From NCBI GenBank assembly GCA_004558525.1, contig SFCQ01000021.1, positions 1 to 24,147 on the forward strand: a stretch of DNA of 24,147 bases, in the 5' to 3' direction. Shown here piece by piece: positions 7,203-16,900 of the stretch. The notes beneath the pieces are model-generated. The model did no database searches, had not been told where the DNA came from, and saw only the letters and a list, made by a program, of their open reading frames with translations. Position 1 is the stretch's first letter. Every line of letters begins with the position of its first letter. The stretch is from Clostridiales bacterium (GTDB taxonomy: Bacteria; Bacillota; Clostridia; Christensenellales; CAG-138). Both the position numbers and the translations under genes were made by a program.

Positions 7203-7248
7203 AGGTTTTTGTTACCGCCTTTCAATATTTGCCCTAAACAGGCGAAAT

Positions 7249-7280
7249 AAAGCTTTTTATGATAATACCATAAAAGCTTT
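7249..7280 (-). promoter_or_regulatory. Extended -10 element inside a palindrome upstream of hslV
   Basis: The trmFO-hslV gap holds a 12-bp inverted repeat with one bulged base: 7249-7261 pairs with 7269-7280. Its 7-base centre contains TATTAT (7267-7262 on the minus strand) preceded by TGG, an extended -10 pattern. No good -35 is visible. This may be the hslVU promoter with a symmetric regulator site over it, or a weak terminator for trmFO. The CIRCE and CtsR heat-shock operator patterns are not present. Confidence 0.45.
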
Positions 7281-7313
7281 TGTTTGGAGTGATAATTCAC
7301 AATGCTTTACAGT

Positions 7314-8657
7314 TTATTCGCATTTTTTCACCCTATAGGTTCCATTTATTCCGATATTCGCCGCAATTTCATCTATTATCCTAAGCGAGCGCTCAGCTAT
7401 AAGGGTATAGCGTTCCTGCTTGTTGCGTGGGGCGTTGGTAAGGCCCTCAATTATTCCAAAGCTTATGTTCATGGGCTGGAAGTCGGAACCGTTATAGCCT
7501 GAAACATAGCTGCCCAGCGCACCAATAGCCGTCCTTGCTGTGAAGTCTATACTCTCGCCCCCGTTCAGCTTCAGCGCAAGGTCTATGCCCGCAAGCATGC
7601 CGCTTGCTGCGCTTTCAATATAGCCCTCCACGCCAGTCATCTGTCCGGCAAAATAGAGCATAGGCTGCTTTTTACATTCGAACCATGGCGTGAGCTTGCC
7701 TGGCGAGTTTATGAACGTATTTCTATGCATAACGCCGTAGCGTATAAATTCGGCGTTTTCAAGCCCGGGTATCATGCCGAACACCCTTTTTTGCTCACCA
7801 AACTTCAAATTAGTCTGGAAGCCGACTATGTTGTACAATGTTGCTTCGTTGTTCTCTTTCCTCAACTGCACAACCGCGTAAGGCCTTTTGCCGGTATGCG
7901 GATCAACTATGCCTACCGGCTTTAGCGGGCCGTAAGCAAGCGTCATAGGCCCCCGTTTAGCCATTATTTCAATGGGCATGCAGCCTTCAAAAACCCTTGG
8001 CGTCTCAAACTCATGCAGGGGCGCAGTCTCTGCCGTTACAAGAGCGTTGACAAATTCTAAGTATTCCTCCCTATTCATCGGGCAGTTCAGATAATCGTTC
8101 CCGCGTTCGTAACGCGAGCCTTCAAACACCTTATCCATATTCAGCGATTCTGCCGCAATAACAGGAGCGACAGCATCATAAAAGTGCAGCCCTTCGCCAA
8201 AGAAGGTCTCAATAGCTTCAAGCAGCTTGCCATCTGTAAGCGGGCCTGTTGCAACTATTGCAGGCGATGCCGGAATATCCTCTACCTCTTCATGTATTAC
8301 GGTTATATTCTTGTGGCTGTTAAGCTTTTCTGTAACAAGCCGTGAAAACTCGTCCCTGTCAACGGCCAAAGCGCCGCCGGCAGGCACCTTGGCGGCCTCG
8401 GCGCATTGCATCACTATAGAGCCCATGCGCCGCATCTCTTCCTTAAGCAGGCCTGCGCCGTTTTGCAGCCTGTCCGACCTTAGAGAATTGGAGCATACAA
8501 GCTCGCAAAATCCGTTCATCTTGTGCGCGGGAGAATGGCGCTTGGGCTTCATTTCATACAAATATACGGCAACGCCGCGCTCAGCAAGCTGATACGCGGC
8601 TTCGCAGCCCGCAAGCCCCGCGCCTATAACGCTGGCGCTCGGCTTATTCTTCTGCAT
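7314..8657 (-). CDS. trmFO: Methylenetetrahydrofolate-tRNA-(uracil-5-)-methyltransferase TrmFO
   Basis: A 447-residue FAD/folate enzyme that makes 5-methyluridine at position 54 of tRNA, using methylene-tetrahydrofolate as carbon source. The FAD Rossmann motif VIGAGLAGCEAA (residues 10-21), YEMKP, ELVCSNSLRS with Cys55 and FEGCMPIE with Cys226 are present. The two cysteines match the catalytic pair known in this family. LYFAGQMTGVEGYIESAASG near the C-terminus completes the FAD site. The frame is open to 8690, but the ATG at 8657 follows GGGGAG, starts right at the Rossmann fold and overlaps the topA end by only 14 bases. In Bacillus xerC comes next; here hslV does. Confidence 0.95.
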   Translation of the reverse strand: MQKNKPSASVIGAGLAGCEAAYQLAERGVAVYLYEMKPKRHSPAHKMNGFCELVCSNSLRSDRLQNGAGLLKEEMRRMGSIVMQCAEAAKVPAGGALAVDRDEFSRLVTEKLNSHKNITVIHEEVEDIPASPAIVATGPLTDGKLLEAIETFFGEGLHFYDAVAPVIAAESLNMDKVFEGSRYERGNDYLNCPMNREEYLEFVNALVTAETAPLHEFETPRVFEGCMPIEIMAKRGPMTLAYGPLKPVGIVDPHTGKRPYAVVQLRKENNEATLYNIVGFQTNLKFGEQKRVFGMIPGLENAEFIRYGVMHRNTFINSPGKLTPWFECKKQPMLYFAGQMTGVEGYIESAASGMLAGIDLALKLNGGESIDFTARTAIGALGSYVSGYNGSDFQPMNISFGIIEGLTNAPRNKQERYTLIAERSLRIIDEIAANIGINGTYRVKKCE

Positions 8658-10752
8658 CGTTTTCGCTCCCCTTCTTGGCGTTTCTGACAATGTATCCGCA
8701 ATCCTTATTGGAACAGGCGGTGTATTTGCCTCTCGGCCCTATTTTGTTGACCATCATGGCTCCGCACTTGGGGCAGTTTTCTCCGCTTGGCATATCCCAT
8801 GATACAAAGTCGCATTCGGGATATCTTTCGCAGCCATAGAATATCTTTCCCCTTTTAGTCTTGCGCTTTATAAGCGCGGCTCCGCACTTGGGGCATGGAA
8901 CAGGAAGCTTTTCAACAATGGCCTTTGTGTTTCGGCATGCGGGGAAGTTGGGACAAGCCAGAAACTTGCCAAAGCGGCCCAGCTTGTATACCATCATAGC
9001 GCCGCATTTATCACACACGACGTCCGATACTTCGTCAGGTACATCTATCTTTTCTATCGTTGCCGATGCCTTATCCACGCTTTGCATAAACGGATCGTAG
9101 AAATCGCGCACAACGCTTTTCCATTCACATTTGCCGTCCTTTATGTGGTCAAGCTTCGTTTCCATATCAGCTGTGAACTTAACGTCAACTATGCTTTTGA
9201 AGTTATCCTTCATTATCTGCGTGACGATAAAGCCAAGCTCTGTCGGATAAAGCACCTTCTTTTCCCTTCTTACATAGCCTCTTTCTATTATCGTAGATAT
9301 GGTTGGCGAATAGGTGCTCGGCCGGCCTATACCCTTTTCTTCAAGCGTTTTTACAAGCGTAGCTTCAGTATACCTTGCGGGCGGCTGTGTAAAGTGCTGT
9401 TCCTTTTCTATTTTTGTCGCTTCAAGCTTATCTCCCTTGTTTATCTCCGGCAGGGCAACGTCCTTTTCCTGAGCTTCGTCCCTGCCTTCTATATAAACGG
9501 CAGTGTAGCCGTCAAACACCGTTCTCTGGCCGGATGCCTTGAAGGTGCAGCCGTTTGCATCAAATGTAACGGTGTTGGTCTCATACTGCATCTCCGACAT
9601 CTGGCTGGCTATAAAGCGCTCATATATAAGCTTATACAGCTTGAACTGATGGGGCGTGAGCGAGTCCTTCACCTCTGCCGGAGTAAGCGCCACATTTGCA
9701 GGGCGCACGGCCTCGTGCGCATCCTGCGCGCCCTTGCGTCCCTTATATATATTAGGCTTTTCGGGAACATATTTTGCGCCGAATCTGCTCTCGATAATGG
9801 CCCTTGCAAGCGCTTGAGCTTCTTCCGATACACGCACGGAGTCGGTCCTCATGTAGGTTATAAGACCTGTTACTCCCCTGTCCTGAAGCTCTATACCTTC
9901 ATAAAGCTGCTGTGCGACAAGCATTGTGAGCTTTGCCGTGAAGCCAAGCTTCCTTGAAGCCTCCTGCTGAAGGCTGCTCGTTGTGAACGGAGCGGGCGCA
10001 TGGCGTGTTTTTAACGCAGTTTTTGCGTCAGTAACGATGAATACTGCTCCTGTTGCCTTGTCTACTACGCTTTGAGCCTCAGGTTCGTTTTTTAGCTCAG
10101 TCTTTTTATCGCCATAGCCGTAGAATTTGGCTTCAATGAGCTTTCTTATCCCCTTTTCCTTAAGGCTTGCGGTAACGCTCCAGTATTCGTCCGCAACGAA
10201 ATCGTTTATCTCCTGCTCTCGGTCGCATATTATTCTTGTGGCAACTGATTGCACGCGGCCTGCGCTCAACCCTTTTCTCACCTTTGCCCAGAGTATAGGG
10301 CTTATTTTGTAGCCAACGAGCCTGTCGAGTACGCGCCTTGCCTGCTGAGCGTCAACAAGCTTCATATCTATGCTGCGCGGGTGCTTTACCGAGCTTTTGA
10401 CTGTTTTTTCGGTGATCTCGTTAAACACTATGCGGCAGTTGGAATCGGGATCGAGCTTGAGTATATGCGCAAGATGCCAGCTTATAGCTTCTCCTTCCAT
10501 ATCAGGGTCGGTTGCGAGAAGGATATGCTTTGCGCTCTTAGCTTCCTTGCGTATACGCTCAAGCACGTCTCCCCTGCCCCTCAGCGTGATATACTTTGGC
10601 TCAAAGTCATTTGCTTCGTCAACGCCAAGCTGGCTTTTGGGAAGATCGCGGACATGGCCGTTTGAGGCTACGACCTTATATTTACCGCCTAAAAATTTGC
10701 CTATAGTCTTTGCCTTTGCCGGCGATTCGACTATAACAAGATTGTCAGCCAT
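8644..10752 (-). CDS. topA: DNA topoisomerase I (type IA)
   Basis: A 702-residue type IA topoisomerase that relaxes negative supercoils. The TOPRIM domain opens with NLVIVESPAKAKTIGKFLG (Glu9) and contains TDPDMEGEAISWHL (81-94), where the usual Arg of DxDREGE is Met85. The active-site tyrosine is Tyr300 in TGLITYMRTDS. The C-terminal 120 residues carry three complete four-cysteine zinc fingers (CDKC...CPNFPAC, CPKC...CERYPEC, CPKC...CSNKDC). The ATG at 10752 follows GGAGGG. It sits between dprA and trmFO in the standard Firmicutes order and overlaps trmFO by 14 bases. Confidence 0.96.
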   Translation of the reverse strand: MADNLVIVESPAKAKTIGKFLGGKYKVVASNGHVRDLPKSQLGVDEANDFEPKYITLRGRGDVLERIRKEAKSAKHILLATDPDMEGEAISWHLAHILKLDPDSNCRIVFNEITEKTVKSSVKHPRSIDMKLVDAQQARRVLDRLVGYKISPILWAKVRKGLSAGRVQSVATRIICDREQEINDFVADEYWSVTASLKEKGIRKLIEAKFYGYGDKKTELKNEPEAQSVVDKATGAVFIVTDAKTALKTRHAPAPFTTSSLQQEASRKLGFTAKLTMLVAQQLYEGIELQDRGVTGLITYMRTDSVRVSEEAQALARAIIESRFGAKYVPEKPNIYKGRKGAQDAHEAVRPANVALTPAEVKDSLTPHQFKLYKLIYERFIASQMSEMQYETNTVTFDANGCTFKASGQRTVFDGYTAVYIEGRDEAQEKDVALPEINKGDKLEATKIEKEQHFTQPPARYTEATLVKTLEEKGIGRPSTYSPTISTIIERGYVRREKKVLYPTELGFIVTQIMKDNFKSIVDVKFTADMETKLDHIKDGKCEWKSVVRDFYDPFMQSVDKASATIEKIDVPDEVSDVVCDKCGAMMVYKLGRFGKFLACPNFPACRNTKAIVEKLPVPCPKCGAALIKRKTKRGKIFYGCERYPECDFVSWDMPSGENCPKCGAMMVNKIGPRGKYTACSNKDCGYIVRNAKKGSENDAEE

Positions 10753-10768
10753 AGGTTATCCCTCCAAC

Positions 10769-10786
10769 AAAAAAACACTTGTTTTT
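10769..10786 (-). terminator. Weak AT-rich hairpin between dprA and topA
   Basis: On the minus strand AAAAACA (10786-10780) and TGTTTTT (10777-10771) form a 7-bp AT-rich palindrome ending in a run of T. It lies just upstream of the topA ribosome binding site. It could be a leaky terminator or simply an AT-rich spacer. Confidence 0.3.
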
Positions 10787-10795
10787 ATAAATCGC

Positions 10796-11908
10796 TCACA
10801 GAGAATAAAGTCTGCCTGGCGATTGCTTAATTATTCCTGAAAACTCCATCTCTGTCAAGGTTGAATTTAATTTGCCGGCATCAAAGCCCGTAAGTTCCGC
10901 CAATTCGTCATATGTCCTTTCACCTGCAATAAGTAGCCTGTGTATGAGCTGCTGCTCAAAAGGAAGCTCTGAGGGCGCAACGGCTTTCCTTTCAACGCTC
11001 CTTGGCTTCATTCCGTATTCCTCAAGCACATCTTGTGCGCTTAATGTTATTTTCGCCATGCCTTCACGAATAAGGTCGTTGGTGCCGCCGCTCAATTCAT
11101 CGCTTACCCTTCCTGGAACGGCAAAAACGTCCCTTCCCTGCTCAAGCGCGCAGTCAACAGTTATCGAAGTGCCGCTTTTTGTTCTTGCTTCTACCACGAC
11201 GACTCCCTTTGAAAGTCCGCTTATTATCCTGTTCCTCATCGGGAAATGGCTCGGCTTAGGCCCGATACCGGGCATAAACTCGGATACTACGGCGCCCCTT
11301 TCGGCAATAAGCTCATAAACATCTCTGTTCACGCTTGGATATACAACATTAGGGCCGGTGCCAAGCACGGCTATCGTTGGATAGTCGTTGCCCTCGGCGT
11401 CAAGCGCGCCCTCCGCAGCTACCCTGTCAAGCCCGTAGGCAAGCCCGGATACTATGCATGCTCCGGCAGAGGCAAGCTCTTCTGCAAGCTCGCGCGTCAC
11501 TCTTCTTCCATAGTCGGAAGGCTCCCTTGCGCCGACTATGGCGATAGGCAGCCTCAATTCCGGATAAAGCGTACCCTTATAGTACAATACTGCCGGCGGA
11601 TCGTATATGTTTTTCAGCAATATCGGATAGTTTTCAGAATACAATGTGGAAACCTTGACGTCAAGCTCGTCAAGCCGGTTGATTATTCGTTCAATATATC
11701 TTTCATTTGCATGAGCCTGAATGTTTGAAAGCTTTTCATCATCAAGAAATCTCATTTTGGGAAGCTTGCCCTTTGCGGCTGCGCGGAATACTTCCTCAAC
11801 GCTGCCGTCAAAAGCTTCAAGCATGCGCCTTACCCTTGCCGAGCTTGAGCCAAGATTCACGCTGAGCCAAAGCAGCAGCCGTTCCTGAGATGTAAGCACG
11901 CTTTTCAT
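10796..11908 (-). CDS. dprA: DNA-processing protein DprA (Smf)
   Basis: A 370-residue DprA, which binds incoming single-stranded DNA and loads RecA during transformation. An N-terminal helix-hairpin region is followed by the Rossmann core with IAIVGAREPSDYGRR, SGLAYGLDRVAAEGAL, IAVLGTGPNVVYP, GPKPSHFPMRNRIISGLSKGVVVVEA, SGTSITVDCALEQGRDVFAVPG and GTNDLIREG. A winged-helix DML1-like domain ends in SGIIKQSPGRLYSL. A TTG at 11923 is possible, but the ATG at 11908 is preferred: it overlaps the comM stop as ATGA, implying coupling. DprA also occurs in bacteria not known to be competent. Confidence 0.95.
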   Translation of the reverse strand: MKSVLTSQERLLLWLSVNLGSSSARVRRMLEAFDGSVEEVFRAAAKGKLPKMRFLDDEKLSNIQAHANERYIERIINRLDELDVKVSTLYSENYPILLKNIYDPPAVLYYKGTLYPELRLPIAIVGAREPSDYGRRVTRELAEELASAGACIVSGLAYGLDRVAAEGALDAEGNDYPTIAVLGTGPNVVYPSVNRDVYELIAERGAVVSEFMPGIGPKPSHFPMRNRIISGLSKGVVVVEARTKSGTSITVDCALEQGRDVFAVPGRVSDELSGGTNDLIREGMAKITLSAQDVLEEYGMKPRSVERKAVAPSELPFEQQLIHRLLIAGERTYDELAELTGFDAGKLNSTLTEMEFSGIIKQSPGRLYSL

Positions 11909-13440
11909 CGGATATCGCCCCAATATTTGGATTCAAGGCTCCTGTACTGTATGGCTTCGGCTATGTGCTGGGCCTGTATGTCGCCTCCGCCGTCAAGATC
12001 GGCGATGGTCCTTGATACCTTCAAAAGCCTTGTATACGCCCTTGCGCTCAGCTTAAGCGATGCGAAGGCCTTCTTCATAAGAGCTTCCGCTTCGCCGGTA
12101 AGCACGCAGTATTCCTTCATCAACTTGCTTGTAAGCTGAGCGTTGAACAGTATGCCATGCTTTTGATAACGCTTTGCCTGTATATCTCGCGCCTTGTTGA
12201 CCCTTTCCCTTATCCGGCTTGAAGGCTCGCCGCTGCTTCTTCCGGCAATGTCGCTGTAGCCTACCTCTCCCATCTCAACATGTATGTCTATCCTGTCAAG
12301 CATAGGTCCGCTTATGCGGTTGCGGTAACGCTGTATCTGCTGCGCCGTGCAGCGGCATGCGTTTATGCGGGAGCCATAGTTGCCGCATGGGCATGGATTC
12401 ATTGCGGCAACAAGCATGAACTGCGCAGGATATGTGCTTCTTGCAGCTGCCCTTGTTATGGTAACGAATCCGTCCTCAAGAGGCTGGCGAAGAGCTTCCA
12501 GCGTATCTTTCCTGAATTCAGGGAACTCGTCAAGAAAAAGCACGCCAAAGTGCGCAAGGCTTATCTCGCCCGGCATAGCCCTGGTTCCGCCGCCTATCAG
12601 AGAAGCTGAGGAAGCCGTATGGTGCGGCGACCTGAACGGCCTCTCGGTAACTATGCCGTTTGTACCCTTTATTGCGCCCGTGACCGAGTGTATTTTGGTT
12701 ATTTCAAGCGCTTCTTCAAATGTAAGCTCAGGCAATATGGACGGTATGCTCCTTGCAAGCATTGTTTTGCCGGAGCCAGGCGTGCCAACGAGCAAAAGGT
12801 TATGCCCGCCGGCAACCGCTATCTCAGCAGCCCTTTTTGCGCCCTGCTGGCCCTTTATATCCGCAAAGTCCTGAGCATAGGTTATGCTCGCCCTGTCCCA
12901 GCGTCTTGGTTCATAAACATTGATTTCTTCTTTTCCTGTTATGCCGTTTACAACGCTTTTTAAGTCCTTTGCCGGAATTATGCTTATGCCTTCAATATAA
13001 GCTGCCTCGGCCGCGTTTTCTTCCGGAACAACGGCTTTTGTTATGCCGTCCTTATATGCGCCTATTATCATGGGCAAAACGCCGGGTATCGAACGCACGG
13101 TGCCGTCAAGTGCAAGCTCGCCTATGAACATGTATTTATCGGCCTGTTCCTGCTTTATCTGACCTGTTGCAGTAAGAAGGCCTATCGCTATAGGAAGGTC
13201 GTAAAACGAGCCTTCCTTGCGCATATCCGCCGGAGCAAGATTAACGGTTATCCTTCCAACAGGATAAACAAAGCCGCTGTTTTTAATTGCCGCCCGCACA
13301 CGTTCCTTGGATTCGCGTACGGCGGCATCGGGAAGGCCGACGGTTTCATAGGCAGGAACCCCTCCAGAAACATCAGCTTCAACTGTGACCGAAAATCCGG
13401 CAAGTCCCATGAGTCCGTAGCTTTTAATCCTTGAAAGCAT
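11905..13440 (-). CDS. comM: YifB/ComM-family Mg chelatase-like AAA ATPase
   Basis: A 511-residue ComM/YifB protein. In transformable Gram-negatives ComM is a hexameric helicase promoting branch migration during integration of donor DNA. The N-terminal Lon-protease-like fold (about 1-170) begins MLSRIKSYGLMGLAGFSVTVE. The AAA core has Walker A GTPGSGKT (219-226), RPFRSPHHTAS, Walker B VLFLDEFPEF and a small cysteine cluster NPCPCGNYG...CRCT (Cys350, 352, 362, 364). The C-terminal helical domain ends LAEAIQYRSLE-like. ATG at 13440 follows GGAGG. Coupling to dprA suggests a joint role in processing DNA. Confidence 0.94.
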   Translation of the reverse strand: MLSRIKSYGLMGLAGFSVTVEADVSGGVPAYETVGLPDAAVRESKERVRAAIKNSGFVYPVGRITVNLAPADMRKEGSFYDLPIAIGLLTATGQIKQEQADKYMFIGELALDGTVRSIPGVLPMIIGAYKDGITKAVVPEENAAEAAYIEGISIIPAKDLKSVVNGITGKEEINVYEPRRWDRASITYAQDFADIKGQQGAKRAAEIAVAGGHNLLLVGTPGSGKTMLARSIPSILPELTFEEALEITKIHSVTGAIKGTNGIVTERPFRSPHHTASSASLIGGGTRAMPGEISLAHFGVLFLDEFPEFRKDTLEALRQPLEDGFVTITRAAARSTYPAQFMLVAAMNPCPCGNYGSRINACRCTAQQIQRYRNRISGPMLDRIDIHVEMGEVGYSDIAGRSSGEPSSRIRERVNKARDIQAKRYQKHGILFNAQLTSKLMKEYCVLTGEAEALMKKAFASLKLSARAYTRLLKVSRTIADLDGGGDIQAQHIAEAIQYRSLESKYWGDIR

Positions 13441-13481
13441 AAGCGATCCTCCGGCTCGAGTATTATTTTATGTTAAACTGA

Positions 13482-13952
13482 TTATTTATCTCCGGTTTCC
13501 TCCGGGTGCGTTTCCTTATTGAATACCAACAGCTTGGTGCCGGCAAAGTTTGCTATTGCTGAGAAGATCGAAGCGGGTATCTTGCATATCATGTCGCTTC
13601 CTATCGTTATCGCCTTGCCGAATATGTTCAGGCTTACGTCCTGATCTATGCCGAGAGGATTCTTGCATAGCCACAGCACCGCAAGCGATACGCCCAAAGA
13701 AAGAACGTTTACAACAATGAACATCACTATTGTGTGGAAGGTATGGCTGCGCTCTTTCCTAAACGTCCAAAACGAGTTCCAGATATAGCTGTTAAGTATG
13801 CCGGCCGTGTATGAAATCACCTGCGCTATTATATAATTCACGCCAAGCCTTGTGAGCAGATAGAACACTACAAAGTCCACAACGGTGTTCGTTACGCCTA
13901 CAACGCTGAATTTGAGGAACTGCCATATGGTATTCTTTGCGTCTTTTTTCAT
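13482..13952 (-). CDS. GtrA-family membrane protein
   Basis: A 156-residue protein with four predicted membrane helices (about residues 10-32, 38-60, 75-98, 118-145) and the GtrA-like features FLKFSVVGVTNTVVDFVVFYLL, YIIAQVISYTAGILNSYIWNSFWTF and NFAGTKLLVF. GtrA proteins are thought to translocate polyprenyl-phosphate-linked sugars across the membrane. It starts 21 bases after the dual glycosyltransferase gene, so the pair may work together: this protein would supply lipid-linked sugar to the outside-facing transferase (inference). The frame's first codon is TTG at 13955; the ATG at 13952 behind AGAGGT is the likelier start. 41 bases separate it from comM. Confidence 0.87.
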   Translation of the reverse strand: MKKDAKNTIWQFLKFSVVGVTNTVVDFVVFYLLTRLGVNYIIAQVISYTAGILNSYIWNSFWTFRKERSHTFHTIVMFIVVNVLSLGVSLAVLWLCKNPLGIDQDVSLNIFGKAITIGSDMICKIPASIFSAIANFAGTKLLVFNKETHPEETGDK

Positions 13953-13973
13953 CAATACTACCTCTATTATGCA

Positions 13974-16900
13974 TCAGTATCCCAAAAATGTCCAGCTTGG
14001 GAGCCATTCAAGCATTTTGATATAATTCTTTGAGCATATTATGCCGGTAATTGCCGGATAAAACAGGGCGAACAGCGCTATAGCGGCGGCCAGCCATACC
14101 CACTTGAGCCATCTGTATTTTTCGTCCTTTTGCTCCTTAAACATAAGCGCGCGCACCGATATAAGCACGATGAACGGCACGGAAGCAAAGTAATGGTATA
14201 TAAACGTACAGCGCGGCACAAGCACCCACGGTATGTATTCAGCCGCAAGGCCGATAAGCAGTACTGCCCATTCCTTATCCGGTTTTATTCTGCCGCGTAT
14301 CAGCTTTATTATTACAGTTGCGGTTACGACGCAGGATACCCACCATACGGCAGGGTTGCCCATTGCAGATATGGTGCCTATGCAGCCCTCCGGCACATCG
14401 TATGTAACATAGTACCACATCGGCCTAATTATGAGCGGCCACTGCCACCAGGGCGATTGATACGGGTGTGTGGCCTTAAGTCCGCTATGGTAGCTGAACA
14501 TAAACTGCTGCACGCCCCATATGCCATTAAGGTCGTAGTGCTCCTCGCACAGTACATATGGTATATAGGAAGCAAGATATATGACTACCGGCACAAGAAT
14601 ATAGAATACGCAGCACCATAGCAGCGTTTTTATAGTATACTGCCAGAAAGGCTTAACAGCCTCGCGCTCTGCTTCATCTTTACTGTTTTTGAAGCTTCTG
14701 TATTCGATATATCTCTTGATGAGCGATGCAAACAGTATCACCGCAAGGCCGACGCCTGCGTATATATCTATCCATTTGCTTGCCGCTCCCAAGCCGAAGA
14801 ACAACCCTGCTATTCCAAGCGGTTTAAGCGTTTTCTTAAGCCCGTCAACAAAGAAGTTCATGGTGAAATACTGGTACATATAGTAATACATCAGTATTAT
14901 AAAGAACACGCCGTAAACATCTATCGTGGCTATTCTTGTTTGCGTATAGTGCATGAAATCAAACGCAAACAATCCCGCGGCAACAAGCGAATAGTCGCTG
15001 TTTTTGAACAGCCTTTTTGCAAACGCGTACATTATAGGCACCATGCCAATGCCAAAGAGCGCGCCCATCACTCTCCAACCAAAGGCGTTCATGCCGAATA
15101 TTGCTATGCCGAGCATTATGAACACCTTGCCGAGCGGAGGATGCGAGTTTTCATATGGCTTTATGCCGTGCAGATGCTCGTAAGCCGTGCGCGCATGGTA
15201 AAGCTCGTCAAAGTACATGCCGTACATATATGTGCGCCGCTCCGGCACCGTATCTGCCTCGTCAAAAAGAGCCTCGGCACCCTGATCCGCCGTTGCCTTG
15301 ACGTAGTGCCTTTCATTATCAAACAACGCTATCTCGTTAAACCATACTGAACCTGAATTTACGCTTAATATAAGCTTATTTCCGCTCAAACCGCCGCCTA
15401 TGCTCTTCCAGCGGAACATATCGCCGTTTACCTCATCGTAGGAGACGGAATTGCCGCTTTGGTCGCATATTGTTATATTTCCGCTGTAAAGCCCGCCATA
15501 GACCCAAATATCGGCTATATCAGCGTCCTCTTCAAGGGTTATGGCAATGCTGTCGCCGGCGGTGCCTGTCCAGTAGTTTTCGGGCGCAACGGTCGTACCG
15601 AGGTTGATAAGTGCAATTATCGCATAAACTGCGGTAAGCGCTATGACGAACAGCTTATCCTTTTTTGAATAATTGAGCTTGTTATCCGTTGGCTCGGGAA
15701 GCTTTATCGGCTTCTCCCGCTCAAGCTTCTTTTCCGCAAAGGCAGGACGCTTTACCCCCTTAAACACCATGTTGAAGCATGCTATAGAAAGGTAGACGAA
15801 ACCTGAAAGGTTCATTATGCAGCCCAATACCATAAGCGCAGTATAATAATCCGTGCGCCATGCCCTGTGGTCTACGATTATAAAGGCAAGGCAGGCATTG
15901 AACATAGCAGCCGCGCACAGCCAGATGAAGGATACGAACAGCCGCCTGTCCCTATAATACACAAATGCGCAAAGCAGCAGAAGGAGTGCCGGTATTATAT
16001 ACCTTTCGTGCATAAAATGCCCAAGCTCAAACAACGCAATTGTTTGAAAAGCAGCCGAAAGCATAAGGCAGCCCTTGTTCTTATTGCGGCCCTTTATATA
16101 CAAGGCGGCCGAAGCTGATATTGAAAGTATCATAAGCACCGTGCCAAGCTGAGCATATGAAAGCACTATCAGGCCGTTATCGGCATTGGTCCAGTTTCCA
16201 CCGAGCAGCGCCATAAGGTTGAAAGCTTCTATGCTGCCATAGTTATAGCTTGTGGCAGTGCCAAGTATTTTGGATAAGAACCAAAGCGGCTGCTGATTCC
16301 CCTTAAATGGCAGCGATATAAGGAATATAGCTGCAACTGCCGATAGCACCGCCGCAACGGTTTTTAGTATCTGCTTGAGCAAAGACGAATTTCTTTCGTC
16401 ATATATGCGGCAGAAATAAGCTACGGCAAGCAGCGGCCCAAGCATAAGAGCCTGCGGCTTTACAACGATGGCAATGCCGTAAACAAGGCCGGAGAGTATA
16501 TCCTTTTTGCTTGAAAACAGCCATATTACAAGCAGCAGCAAAAGCGCAAGTATCTGGTCTATCTGACCCCATCCGCCGCTTATGAACGCATATAGCGGAT
16601 TGAGCGCCACAACTGCCGCCAGCACTAACGGCAGCCTTCCCCAGCGCTTAGCGTCCGGACAGCCGGTTTTTTCAAAATTCTTAGCAAGCTTGTAAACAAC
16701 ATAGGCTGAGATAAGGTCCGCTATTATCCCAGGCATCTTTGTCAGCAGCACATAAGCATCCGAACCGTATGAAAGATTCAGCTTTTTAGCAATGCTTGCG
16801 GTAAGGCAGAGCACATACATATATCCCGGAGGATAGTCCGCAAACATGCCGGAGGTATAGAAGTTGGATATGCCGCCGTCTACTATGCGCTTGCCCCATG

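Noticed and set aside
7203..7313. CIRCE or CtsR operator upstream of hslV
   Set aside because: Neither TTAGCACTC-N9-GAGTGCTAA nor the tandem GGTCAAA pattern is present; the palindrome there is of another type.
9082..9957. 291-codon plus-strand open frame
   Set aside because: It lies antisense inside topA, has no recognisable domain and no promoter. Long antisense frames here follow from the codon bias of the real minus-strand genes.
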